DNA from: Centropus unirufus
Taxonomy: Eukaryota > Chordata > Aves > Cuculiformes > Centropidae
Length of the DNA: 64,000 nt
Assembly: GCA_013397695.1 (NCBI GenBank)
Contig: VYZI01000018.1
Coordinates: 3,313,599 to 3,377,598, forward strand
Direction of reading: 5' to 3'
Shown: piece by piece, positions 23,499-35,800 of the stretch
Numbering within the stretch: the first letter of the stretch is position 1
Layout of the letters: each line of letters starts with the position of its first letter
Notes under the pieces: model-generated
The model's database searches: none
What the model was told of the DNA's origin: nothing
Seen by the model: only the letters and a program-made list of their open reading frames with translations
Program-made: the position numbers and the translations under genes

Positions 23499-24882
23499 CA
23501 AAGTCTATTATATTACTAATATTTTGTAATTATTTTCATATAAATAATTCCTCTATAAAGTTAGATAAAATAGTATTTACATTAGATAAAAATATCGGCT
23601 AATGTGTTTAGAAAGAACTGTATTCAACTTTCCAGCAAACAAAAAAAAGCTCAGAAGTTGCAGCAGCACATGAAGACAAACAGCAAAATCGGCGGTTACT
23701 TGACCATTCAACACAAACGCTTTGATGAATATAGAGACTTGGTGAGCTGAGGATATTGAGATTTCCTACAAGAATCTGCAAGTATGATTGGAAATTATCT
23801 GAAAGATTGCAACCAGAAGTAGGAATGTACACCTATTACACACAAATGCATAAAAACGGGCATTTTAAGACAGGACCTAAATCTTATGGCAAAAGTCAAA
23901 TCTGTGACACCTTAGTTGTTTACAGGGCTCAAACACAAAATTTAGTGATCTCTAGAATACGTTATACTGTATCAGTCTACCAAGGATGTATGTGTTTTCA
24001 ATCCTGTTTCTTGCCTCAGTGCAAACCGTCCTTGTGGGTTTCAGCATGAATTAGCTTTGTAAACTCGGGGCCTTAATATATTTGACAAGCTCTGATAGAA
24101 CCTGCCTTGCACATATTGAATAAGCAGATTTGTGCTTATTGTTGTTTTAGTAGCAAGTGGACTTTAGAAGGATTGTTGCAGTGTCCTACTCCCCCCCCCC
24201 CCCCAAAAAAAAAAAACCAAACAGAAAATATTTTGTTTTATTCAGAAGCATCACTTTTTAAAATAAGATACCTTGATGGCTTGGGATAAATCTAATTCAG
24301 TGTGACTGCCAGTAGCTTCCTGCACCATGAAAGCAGGCACCGTGGGACACCTCTCCCATGTTACCGTGCTCTTCAGGATAGGGAATTACTTAGCAGTCTC
24401 AAGGAGCCTGTTCAGGGACCCCACTTTTCATGCTCCTCTTATACAAGGAGATATCACGTCCAAGGCAATTAGGCCACAAATAGTTTCCCCTCCCCTCTAC
24501 CTACATTTCCTGTAGTGAACATAATGCTGATTGTGACTATTTTGGAAGGGGTGTTCAAAAGTATACATACTTTAAATATTTAGTGGGTTTATCATGTGGG
24601 TTTATCATCAGGCTAGCATTTTAAGTGCAATATCAGACTGGTGTTTATCTGTTCTAAAATTAAGTTCTAGGCACCAGCTGAAAAATGTATTTTTGTTATT
24701 AAGGAATCAAATTAAAATGGTAGGAAAACAACACCAGTATTAGTTTGCAAAAGTTATTTGCTTTGATTAAAAGCACCAATAAATGTGTCTTGGTTCTATA
24801 ACTGCTCCATTTAGCACTTGACATGTAATAGGGTTTTTTCCCCACAGTGTAATATCTCCATTGAAATATAATTATTTTGCAG
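23499..24882. other. Intron-like stretch before the intact dynein exon
   Basis: Apart from the homopolymer pair at 24191-24216, only short unrecognised open frames were seen. The last bases (ataattattttgcag) form a good acceptor for the exon at 24883. Confidence 0.5.
24191..24216. repeat. C14-A12 homopolymer pair
   Basis: Fourteen C followed immediately by twelve A. This is a simple-sequence feature within an intron, with no associated element recognised. Confidence 0.9.
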
Positions 24883-25014
24883 ATTGCTCAACTGAATGCC
24901 CTTATAAACACGCTGTTAGGGGAACTCACCCCTGGTGATCATCAGAACATCATGACAATACGTACAATTGATGTATATGCGAGGGATGTTGTAGCCACGC
25001 TTATAGCACAGAAG
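24883..25014 (+). pseudogene. Dynein heavy chain exon before AAA1, open (TIDVHARDVV block)
   Basis: This 132-base exon has 44 codons in phase 0 at both ends, a strong acceptor (tattttgcag) and a gtaatt donor. It reads [19 protein letters not shown], then [20 protein letters not shown] and ends AQK. The family signature is G-D-R-x-K-I-M-T-I-C-T-I-D-V-H-A-R-D-V-V-A-K-x-I-A-Q-K, the most recognisable sequence just N-terminal to AAA1. It matches the DNAH9/11/17 group rather than DNAH5/8 or DNAH3/7/12. Non-consensus changes include C to R and H to Y inside the signature and K to T near the end, which suggests relaxed constraint although no stop or shift is present. Confidence 0.93.
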
Positions 25015-28000
25015 GTAATTTGTTGAAGAGCAATTACACTAATGCATTTTTAAAAGCATAAACTAAAGAATAATTTCATTTGTTGAAAAGATATTCTCGT
25101 GGCTGATGTATGGCAATGACAGAATATTTTGATTCAATCCATTTTTGTCCTTTTGTATTTTTTGCTTTAGAGTTAGGTAATTACATTTACCAGTTAGAGA
25201 ATTACCATTTTAAAAATACAGATATTTTGTCTAAATGTTTAAAGACATCCATTAAAAATGTATACTGTAGTGTGACAGCAGGTTTCTCATTAATTTGCCT
25301 CCAATTACTGATCTGCTCTCAATTAATACAAACCCTCACATTTATAGCTTGAAATTTTAATACATAGAAAATATAAACTAGCAATTTTGTTATGTTTCCA
25401 GACAGCATTCTAATTTTTTTTTATTATAAATAAGTTTTATTTCCCTATCAATTTCTGAGGTGGACACTGTACCACTAACTCTTTCTGTGCCTGACTTCAG
25501 CACTGCTGGGAGCTATTTATAGTGATTTATCTTCAGACCTAGACCACTCAGGAAGGAGGTTATGAGGAACAGCATGCAATGTCTGCTTTCTTATGCATGG
25601 TGAGGTAGGTGGGAGATAGCTGTGGTATCTTATACTCCTCCCATCTGCAAACCAGCTGCAAGCAAGGGATGGTTCTGTCCTCCACATAGTGCAAGATGCA
25701 GTCTACAATGAACTCGTGAAAGTAAAAATTGTTTTACTTGGAAAGAATAAAATACAAAAAGGACATGGTATATTATGGTAGTAAGCCATGAAACTTCCTT
25801 GTCCAGGACAATGGTCCCTTCACCTTGTTAACCTGGTATTCTGTAAAACTAGGGGGGAAAGAAGAAAAACAAACCCACAAAAAACCCTCAGCACTCTTAC
25901 AGTTGCTGAACAGAATCCTTTCTACTGAGCATAATCACTTTGTTGTGGCGTGATGCATAATAGCAGTTGCATCGAAAATTTGCAGCAATTTAAAATATTC
26001 TTTTCACTGGAATTGTTTATCTACATTGCCAAAGCCTTTAAGGAAGTACTGATGTTTTTCATATTGTCAGGAGCAGCTGTTTCTATCTGCAGTGGCTGTC
26101 TAATCGCTCACTAGGCAGATGGTACACAGTGGCTGAGGTGTGTCTGCTGTACACAGGACCAACTTTCCTGGCATGCAGGAGGCACAGCTGCCATGCTATT
26201 ATGATGATCCCTATGTATTTCAGATATTGGAGGCCTTTTATAGAGCTGCATACTTTGAAGAGGTGATTAGGGCCTTTAGTGCACTGAATAAGTACTTAAA
26301 TAATCAAACTGACTAGCTGTGTGAGAATATGGAATTTCTATTACTTAGAGTTTTAGGTAGGGATTGAGGAGGCTCTAAAAAACAAGTAGAATTCTTTGTC
26401 ACAGATAGAACCATCTCGGTAGCATGTAAATGTCAGTAAAGAGTACTTCAAAAGATACTAGATACATACAAATAGATTCATGAATGTGATCTACACCATT
26501 AACTCTGGACAGTTATTTAAGGAACGTACTGAAGAAAATATTGGACAGTTAAAACTAGAGAAGACTCCAAATTTTTACCTTAGTAAAAGGTACGTTTTCC
26601 ATAGAATCTTGGAAATGGCAATACTTCTTTACTCATGTCTTATAGCAATTTGTACATTAATATGCACTTTTTTCTTCTAGAAAAACTACTTCATTAACAT
26701 TCTTGTGGACTGGGACACAGCATAAGAGAGCTGGAGGAGGTATTAAGGTGTGGCTGGGGCTTAAGGAAGCAAAGAAATGCTGACCAGATGCTGCATATCC
26801 TGTTGATTTGAGGCGTTAGTTCATTAGACCACTAATCAAAACCATGTGCTCTGCTAACAAACCATTTCATCTCCTGAGTGCTGGAGCATGCACATGCTGT
26901 TTCCAACTAATTAGGACCTGCTCCAAGTCAATAAAAAGTCTCTTGTTGACATCCATGGGTGGTAGAAGAGATTGCGGGAGAATGGGTGTCTGTTACTCTT
27001 TGTACCTTCACTTAGCTAAAATTATTTTAGCTAGAAAGATGGAATCACTGTGTCTTGCTAGTGTCTCTATCGTGTCAATAGCTTGAAGAGTTTACATTCC
27101 CTAAACTATCATGGACTTTTTATGAGGTAAAAAAATATAAAAATCATAGGGGTGCGATCAGGTGATTGTACCTAAGTGGTTGGGTTTTCAGAAGCCCCAT
27201 TGCTAGCCTTTGTTGTCCAAAGTAACATCTTAAGGTCCTGAGTAGATATGGAGATTGGTTCACCACTTCAGTGCTAAGTTAAGAGCTGAAATACCAAGTG
27301 GGTAATGTTAGTTACATTATTAGTGCTTGCGTTACATCACTGTTGTGTGTATATCTAAAAAGTCCATCTCCATAGCTTACAGCATGATTTGTTCTCCATG
27401 GCAGTAGAAGCAGCCTAAAGAAGTAACATTCTGCAGTACTTTCCAAATAGCTACAACCCAAAAAACATGAATGATGTAGTATGAAATAAGAATTGCAATT
27501 GTAAAACATGTTTGTTTCTTCATGATTTATAAAGAGTTTCTGGTGAGCTTGAACAGGGAACTGTGGTGGGTAATTTCTTTTTTTTAAATGCTAGTCCTCT
27601 GACTTAATGGAGGAGGCAGCTTAATCCAATGCTATTGCTCTCCAAATATTCTCTGATTTTGTAATTTTAGAAATAATTGTAACAACAATTTCCTTGCATG
27701 TGATGAAAACAGCTGATGAGAAAAAGCAGGGAAGTTTGCTCACTTAGTTTTTACCGAAAGGGAAGAGGGAGATATGATCAATTATATCTTGGTAAATCTC
27801 TGGGTTCAGCGTGTTGGAGAGGCGTACAAGAACAAACAAAGGAGGATGACTTATGGAGCGAAAGGCAGAAAGAGCATCTTGATCAGGAAAGGACAAAAGA
27901 AATAGCCTGATTCCTCAGAAGCCAATGAAGGCAGACCTGCAAGCAAAGTACAAGGTGAGCAGTTTACAGCAGTAACAAGAAATACTGCAGGGTTAGAGGA

Positions 28001-30961
28001 TCATGTGGAGATGGTCACAGAAGAAAGCAGAAGTACTGCAGTGCTAAGGGAAAAGGTTTTCAGAAAGTCACAGATATCAGAAAGCACGTGGAAGACAATC
28101 GCAAAGGTGAAGAAGATGAAGATCAAGGGTGGAGAAGAGGACTAATGAGCCTGGGAGATTTAGAGCAAGCAAGGACAACCACTGGTGCCTGCTAAAGTGG
28201 GAGATGAAAGAACAGAGACTGATAAATAGGAGAAGGGATTTCTTCAAGCTGGTGAAAATATCTGTCAGTAGAAAGTGAAGAGATCTGCCTTTATTGGGCC
28301 TGGAAAAAGTTGGTGGGGCCAAATGAAAACAAAAAAATAGGTGAGAGTTCTTAAAAAGCATTTGCATGTCATAAAGAAAGATGAGAAATTCCTACTTTAT
28401 TATATTTGGAGGGAATGCTGGCACATGCTGCTCCTGGGTAAGATGTGGGTAAGACCCCTTGTCTTATCACTATGCTCCCTGATAAAGAGCCTCTCCCTGT
28501 CTATCCTGTAGGCCCCATTTAAGTTTTGGGAGGCTACTATAAGGTCTCTCAGGAGCCTTCACTTCTCTAGGCTGAACAATCGCAACTCTCTCAGCCTGTT
28601 CAAGATATTCAGTGCCCTTTTCTAGCTCTTGGGAGAAACTCTCTTGAGACTCAACCACAAAATACAGAGGAAAACTATCAGTGTGAGAGGACATTTAAGA
28701 CTTTCTCCCATACTCTTCATTGCACTATTTATAAAGGTGAAGCTACTTGTGCTTTAGCTAAAGTAAGAAAATAAGTCTGCTAAAACTCTAATGTAACTGA
28801 AAGACTTTTCACATCTGCCGACTTGAGATGCGCTAACCAAACAAAAAATCTTACCTTTGTGTTAATTTATCTGGGTCATCTCACCTCTGCTAAAAGAAGG
28901 ATTTCAACAATAATTACTGAAGAAAATATGATTCAGAGCATGCTCTCACTTATCCTGCAGTCAATACTTTTAAGTAGATCAGAATGACGAGGCCTGATTT
29001 TGGTGGTTGTACATACCTACTTCATCAAGTGATATGAAACAACATCCTCCCACTAAAGTGGAATGTGGGGAGAAGAGAAAATGTTTTTAAAGAAGCTCAG
29101 ATCTCTAAGTGGATGCAGAGCCATCAAGGCAAAAATATCTGCTTCTTTGCCAGGTAAAACAGTAAAGGGTGGTTCTTTTTAATCTCTTGTTGGAGAGGTG
29201 GTGTACCAGGGGATTAGGTGTCTTTTTTTTTTTTTCTCAGATAATTACTGTAATGTTGATCTGTAGCTACACAAACAAGATCTCCTTTTATTCCTGTTTC
29301 AGATACTTTTATCTTGTGGTGATACACAGAGGAGAGTATTCACTTGTACCTGATTGAATGATGCCCCTTGGATAGCCTCTGCACTGTCTTGGTAGTCCAG
29401 AATTTTTCAAATGGAAATGAGATTTTAATATGCAGTCAGGTCTCAAGTAGATATTAGTAGGAACCATGCTGCATCAGGGATACTTAAGAGTCTTGCCTCA
29501 AATTTGTGTTTATTAAGGAATAATGGGTTTATTTTCATGTGTGATCAACTGCAAAATTAAATCATAAAAAGCACGTCACAAATTTAAAGTGGAAAAGAAT
29601 ACTTATATTAACTTTTTCACGTATGAATTACATGTAGCTTAAATTAATTGTCTGCTTTTTGCAATGAGGATGGGAAATATCTATGTATGTGCCAGTGCTT
29701 CCCATTTCAGCAGGAAAAAACTCATTTTTGTTGACCACCTCTCTTAAAGACAATATTAAATAAAATGACAGATCAAGTCAGAACCGGATGTGATATTTAT
29801 CAGTGTAGTACTTAGAGCTGAGTGTTGCAGGTATGGCATTCTGACTTTAACCTAGCAAAAGGTCTTAGACTGTCTTCAGTTTTACACACCTACCTCAAGG
29901 AAACAACAACTTAAGGTAAAAAAAAGCTAAACAACAAGGCCAACAAAATACCCCAAAACGTAACCAGACCAATCTTTCATTTCTTTGAGGAAACTATCTC
30001 TTTTGATATGAAGTCCTCTCTCAGAGCAACTGTTGTGATTTCTTTTGGTTCAAACTGTCAAGAGTGTGTAGGGCTCTTCTTCAGGAAGTCTTCACATTTC
30101 CTGCTGGGCTAGATGGGCCAGAAGATCATAGATATCCGTTGCTCACCCCTCCCTAGTGATGATTTTTCTTTAAGAATAGGTATTTAATTTGTTTTTTTCA
30201 TAAGTGGAACTTGCAGAAATATTAAGTACAGTTAAGTGCTAGATTTCCCAAAGAATATATATTATGCTATTTTGGATGAGGTAATATTTTTTCATCTGAT
30301 TCAGGCAGTGCTCTGCAGAAATCTCTGAAATGGTGTGTTTGTATGAAGTCATCCTTATTAGAGTCATTCCAAAGAAAATTAACTGCTTTATCCATTATTT
30401 CATTGCTTACTATTGATACATTGTCAATCATGATTTACTATCTAAAATAACAAACCATAGGAAGGAGTAGGCTGTGGCAGATAAATGATTTGTTTAAAAT
30501 CATGGGGACTGACCTGTCTGAAGAGTTTTTTGTCCTTTTCTCTATTTCTCAAGCTAAGCAATCAGCAGAGTGAGACAGAAGCATACAGAATCTATGTGCT
30601 ATAAATGTATGAATGTTTAGACTTTACTCTTTTCTCTTGATTATATTTATTCAATGTAACAAAAGCTACGTGAAGCTAATGAGGGCAATGTTCAGTAAAT
30701 GTGTGATTGGAATGCTTTTATGGTGAAGTCTTAAAATTGGACTGTAGCAGTGTATTTCCCCCATAAATCTGTCTTATGAGATGAAAGAGCGCTATTCTGC
30801 ACTCTTCAGAGAGACCTTCTCCACTTCGAAGTTACACTGCGCTCTAAAATTTTGTCAAAGGTAAGTTCACCATAGTAGCAGATATTTTCTTGCTTCAAAT
30901 ATATTCTTTTACGTAACAGACAGCACTCTACTAAGTCATTTATATTTTTTTCGTCTTCTAG
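25015..30961. other. Intron-like stretch with one CR1 fragment
   Basis: About 5.9 kb between the exon at 24.9 kb and the AAA1 exon. It contains the CR1 fragment at 28450-28660. A short frame after a good acceptor at 26221 (ILEAFYRAAYFEE, ending in a stop at about 26313) could not be assigned. Nothing else was recognised. Confidence 0.5.
28450..28660 (-). mobile_element. CR1 LINE, internal fragment, inverted
   Basis: The plus strand carries gagcctctccctgtctatcc, ggaggctactataaggtctc, caggagccttcacttctcta and ggctgaacaatcgcaactct in the order found in reversed CR1 elements. The usual 3' tail is not present on the left side, so this is an internal piece of an old copy, probably broken by later events. 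Confidence 0.88.
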
Positions 30962-31460
30962 AGTCAGTAGATTGGCACTGCAAATACTTGAGTATCTTGT
31001 TCAAGTCTGGTGTCAGCAGGAGGCAAAGAAGAAAACGTATGGGCAGAATGAATCACAATTATGCATTTTCCAACACCTCGGCATTAGTTAGCATTCCTTG
31101 GTTTTTATAAATCAACTGGAGAAAGAAAAACTTTATTCTACAACAGGAAAAAACTTCAAGTACGCCTGGTAGAAGCTGCCCAAGTGTCATTTGCTCCAGA
31201 AGTAAAAGCAGATGAGTAACAAGTTACTACCCAAAACTTGCACCCTGCTCATATAGCTGAGGCTACCACTGCTGAAAATTTTGTCTTGAATAAAATAGGC
31301 ATAAAGGCTCAACAGCCAGTCCAGGCTGGTAGAAGAATGATGTTCCCTCTAGTGGTTAAAGTCTCTGCCCTTGTGAGCAGTCACATTATAAATAGATTGG
31401 CAATGGCTGAGTCGTTCACCAGGGCCTTGAAACCAAGACAACTGCAAACACCTAAGAAAG
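30962..31460 (+). pseudogene. Dynein AAA1 exon, heavily decayed (first P-loop)
   Basis: From an acceptor (cgtcttctag) to a gtaacg donor the sequence follows AAA1: W-x-Q-Q, KK, then gaatcacaatt (D-A-Q-F), cacctcggca (Y-L-G-N), LVFINQL (LVITPL), and acaggaaaaaac at 31143 (T-G-K-T of Walker A). Next come cctggtagaagctgcccaag (D-L-G-R-A-L) and Q-M. About 110 bases for the W-G-C-F-D-E-F-N-R Walker B region are missing. After that come LNKIGIK (LNPSVGIF), AGR at 31325-31333 and AESFTRA (AEGFIEA). Stops lie in the reading frame at 31089, 31170 and 31203, and the frame shifts before 31238. The 81-codon open frame at the 3' half is fortuitous. Confidence 0.85.
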
Positions 31461-32738
31461 GTAACGTTGCTGGATATGACTAGCTGTTCTGTAAGATCAC
31501 CGTTCCTACATTGATATAGTTGGTGTGTTTTCTTTGATTTTTTTTTTTTTTTTAATCATGAGTGTAAGAAAAATTGCAGTAATTTCACCAGATGAACTGT
31601 GAGTTCAAATTTATTAATTTTCCACTGAATACAAAGGAAGAAGAGAGCAAAGATGCTATTGTTCTGCATTACAGTACAATGACTAACAGAATTTAATCTT
31701 GTTCTGTACCCTTCCACTCTATACCGGTCAGCTGCATGTTGGCCTGAAGATTTTGATGCTCATTCACATCAGAGAACAGATAGGAAGTTGTGGTTAATGT
31801 AGTGCGATATTTACCTATTTGGTATTTTCTGATTTGTAAAAATTGGGTTTTGATATGCATATAAAAGTCTTCGGTAGTTCGCTCTGCCATGTAACTTTAG
31901 TTTTGGTTCATATTAAAAGTGATAAAGACTGTTTCTCTAGGTGTATGAAACACTCACCAAATTTCACTACAACTTGTGACTGTCCCAGACAGAAATGGTA
32001 CTGCTTTAAAAAGAGGCAGAGTACAAAGACATTTTCATACAATTTTCACTTATGATATTTTTGAAATTAGATATTTTTGATAGCATAATTTCCCTTAGCT
32101 GTAACATCATTTAGTACTCTAGATGTAAACCTAGGATTCAGTGAGATCTGATTGCACAAAGAAACACTGGGACAAACCTTTATTTTGTAAGCTCATTTGG
32201 CTAGCATTCACATGGTATTCTTGGCTTTGCGCCACTGATTTGTGTTCCATGGTTCCTCAGATGAGGAAGCAGGGGCAGAAGAAGGAGTGTTTCATTCTCT
32301 AATGAGAAATAGACAAGGTGTTTTGCTTAGGTCAATGGTAAAATCATATCCTACATACATAAAGTTCAATGTCAGTTTAGAAAAAGTGTACCTGAGAAGC
32401 AAGGTAAACGCAGCTCTGTATGATTAGTTTGTTATGATGTGAACAGGAAAGGCTGTTCTTAGCAGTCCTGAAGTCAGCTGAGCCACATCCTTTTATCTTT
32501 TGATGGGCTAGTCCTCAACATTAAAAATATTAAATTCTCTTCTTGCAGTGTTTCATTCTCACAGTGATGATTGCAACATTTCCATATTTCTTAATTAACA
32601 AAAATTTATATCTCTTCTGCCTTTTGTGTCCCAGAGCAGAATATTTAGAGGAAGCTTAAAGTTTTATATACATGGTAGGGCTCCTGTTATGGAAATTGTT
32701 GTCAGTGGTCATTGATCATAACTGGAAATTCTTTACAG

Positions 32739-32866
32739 CATCCCACAGGCATACAGTTTATATCGTTAAGTGTGAGGACTGATACTCCTTATGTGTTTGT
32801 GACCTACCTAGAGCTGCTGCAAATGTGGTGTCCAGTCACAGAATGGGTACCTGAGGATCTTCAGAG
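32739..32866 (+). pseudogene. Dynein AAA1 exon remnant (LCKELLSKQ...RPEDQ block)
   Basis: An acceptor (aaattctttacag) and a perfect AG/gtaagt donor frame the segment. It has tttatatcgttaagtgtgag in place of L-Y-x-L-C-K-E, ttatgtgtttg near H-Y-D-W-G, gagctgctgcaaatgtggtg near R-A-I-K-S-V-L, and ends cctgaggatcttcag, close to R-P-E-D-Q. It lies exactly between the AAA1 exon at 31 kb and the VLMRAL exon at 38.5 kb. The frame open across the exon is not the ancestral one throughout. Confidence 0.62.
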
Positions 32867-35800
32867 GTAAGTAGACTGTGCTGTGCAATGAAGGTATGAT
32901 TGTTACATATAATATGTTGAAATAAGCCAGTCAAGTGGAACTGATCACGATACACACAGCAGGTGAAACCAAAGGGCACAAGAGTGATATCTCATAAACA
33001 GAAATAGTTCAGACACCAAACTGCAGGTAAAATTAATCACTGGGTCTGCCATAGAGAGAATGTATTCTTTGTTTTAAATTTAAAATTAGACTGAATTACA
33101 TAAAGTGTATCGTTAACTAAAAGAGAAGTGTTGAGTCATGTACAATCGTTCCCTTGCCTGCTGATTTTTCTGTACATAATTAATTCAGGAATAGTCTGAT
33201 TGATTAATTGTATACTCTTAATTTATATATCCGCTGTTGCTGATGAGATTATGTATGTTGTATTACTGTAAGAAGGGAATTCTATTACTTCTGAATCTAA
33301 CACAATGCAATAATTGGTTTCCTTGTTTTACTGGGCTTGATGTAGGTCATTACAACATTAGAACTGCTTTGATAGATGATGATTTTCCTTGTTCTACTAA
33401 TTGAAGAATTTTGAAATTAAAACAACAAAGTTAAACAACCCTCTTGTTGAGCTATTCTGTGTTTTTCTTAGCAGAGGAGATTGAAATTGTCATGTACTGT
33501 GACATATGAAGTCTCACATACATTAAATAAAAAACCCTGTCTAGTTTAAGCTGAGAACATGTGGTCAGATATAAAAATAAAACAAAATAATTTTGTGGTA
33601 AAGCTTCTAACACTAGAAATATACAAGAGGCTAAGACATAATTAAATGAATTAACTGAAGTGAGATGAAGGTAGCAAAACCATGTTCTTGCTGTGGACTT
33701 CCCAGTACCAGAAAGATATGGATCTATTGGAGGAAGTCAAGTGAAGGGCCATAGAGATGGTTAAGGCTTTAGAGCACCTGACATTAGAGCTCTCTCTTGA
33801 AGGTAGACCTCTCACCTATTCATTCTCTAAGGTGAGAAGTATCCCTTCGTCTGTCTTTGATCAGAAAAGAGCAGTGTGTCAGTAGAGTTTTTCTGCTGGC
33901 AGGATTGTCCTTCTTACATATGTAGCAACAAAAGTACCCATAGTATTTTCTGAAATTCCTTTGAAGCAAATGAACAGTGTTTACAACACTCCACAAAAAT
34001 AAGTCCATGTTGGTATTCTGTGCTTTCATCGCTACAGTAAGCTCTTTTTCTTTTTTACTGTCACTAGTTTGAAGTATGTATAAACATTTGTGCCAAACTG
34101 GAGCATAAGAATGCTTTCATGAACTCAGTTGCACCTTTTGCTTTCTACTGTGGTGCTTTAAGACACTGTAGGATGGTATTGGTCAAAAGAATAAATCAGT
34201 AAAGTGGTTTTTCAGGTTTATGGCACAGTAAACATTTTCTGATTTTCAGGCGTGACTACTGAACTGAAAATGGCACATTTTCATAGCAGTAAGTCCAGAA
34301 AAAAAGAGGGCAGTTTCCTATAAAGACTTGAGCCAAGAAAGGCTTTAAGATCTAATGGTATATTCCATTGCAAAACAGATTATGGAAGACTGTGGTGGAG
34401 CTAACAGTGTTAAGAATTTGAGCCATATGATACAATCTGGGAGAGAAAAAAATTTTCTTTAATTATAAAAAAATCTGGATAATTTCTTCACCCTTGAGTA
34501 TCTGAAATATTTAGGTGAAAGGTGACACATAGTACTAAAACCTTGATGTTTTATTAGAATTTTTTTTCTAACGATCCAAGAGAGATTTTCTTTTTCTTTT
34601 TTTGCAAGCTTTTCTTGCATCTATATGCTAAATTCAGATTTTAATCCCTTTCTCTTTTTGTTCTATCATTACTGTAGAAAAGCACATGGGCTACTTTTTT
34701 TTTTTTTAAATTGCATTGGTATAAAATCAGCCTTTTGTGCTTATAAAATTCCAAGGCATCTTTGGTTTTCTAATCTAAGAAAATGTTTATTGATCTGTGT
34801 GCTTCGGGGGATTTTCCTAATTCTTGTCTCTTTTTTTTTTTTTTTATTGCAACTGTTAGCAATTTGTTTCCTGTATGTTTTTAAGACTGAGAACGTCCAA
34901 GTTCAAAGATCACTGTAAAACACCTCTGTTGCTCTCAGGTAGCTTGTTAATTAATTTGATGTTGTCATTAAGCCATGGATGTTTTTCATTGATTCATGGA
35001 TTAGGCACAAATTCTCATCATCAAAAACATCGTGAGAGGATGGTGGCAGTACAACTATCTCATTTTCAGGTTTTCTTTCCACCCTGCAGAGGTTATACAA
35101 TCATGATTTTAGACTTCCATGTGAAACAGTGTTGACGTCAAAAAGGCTGCAAATTCAAGGAGACTTGTGAAGAAGTTAATTTTTCACTACACATTGTATT
35201 GTATTGTATCTCAATGGGCACTGAAGGAAAAAAATTAAACTTTCTGGTAATGCTGCTGCCAGGCAAGCATACTAAAGAATTTAGGGGGCAGGGCAGTATC
35301 CATTAGAAATGGACTATAGAGGATTCCCAGCATATTCAGTAGCAAGAATGTGAGAAATACTGTTGGCATTGTACTTGAATGCCAGCAGCAGTGAGACAGA
35401 AAGCAGGCAAGTCATTAGTGCACACTCCGGTATGAGCTCAGGTCTTGATTATCTCTTTCCATTGCCTTCAGAGAGCAGAGGAAAGAAGGCTGCTCAAATA
35501 CCTGTCCTTTCTAAGAATGCTGGGGTGCATAATTATATAGCTTTACCTGTCCTTTTCCAAAGGGACAAATGGCACCGCTTCTCCAGTCCCTCTCCTTCCT
35601 AGTCTTTATGTTATTCCCCTTTTCCCTAACTATCAATTTTTGTAAGTGCAACACTTTGAAGTCCTTCCTAGCGCAGAGTCTCAAGCATGTGTGCTTGTGC
35701 GAGGAGACTGGGTCCCCATTGCTTCCTGACACTGATAACTTCCTGAAGTGGCTGCAGAGTGAGAAGATTCTGCTCAGTTTCTCCCTTCCACAGAAAAATT

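Noticed and set aside
26221..26313. Short open frame ILEAFYRAAYFEE after a good acceptor, ending in a stop
   Set aside because: It was considered as the first half of the AAA1 exon or as a terminal exon. The AAA1 match at 30962 is better, and no family was recognised here.
30085..30170. Possible CR1 3' end (gggctagatgggccagaaga)
   Set aside because: Only a short similarity to CR1-like tails, without the flanking conserved blocks or terminal repeats.
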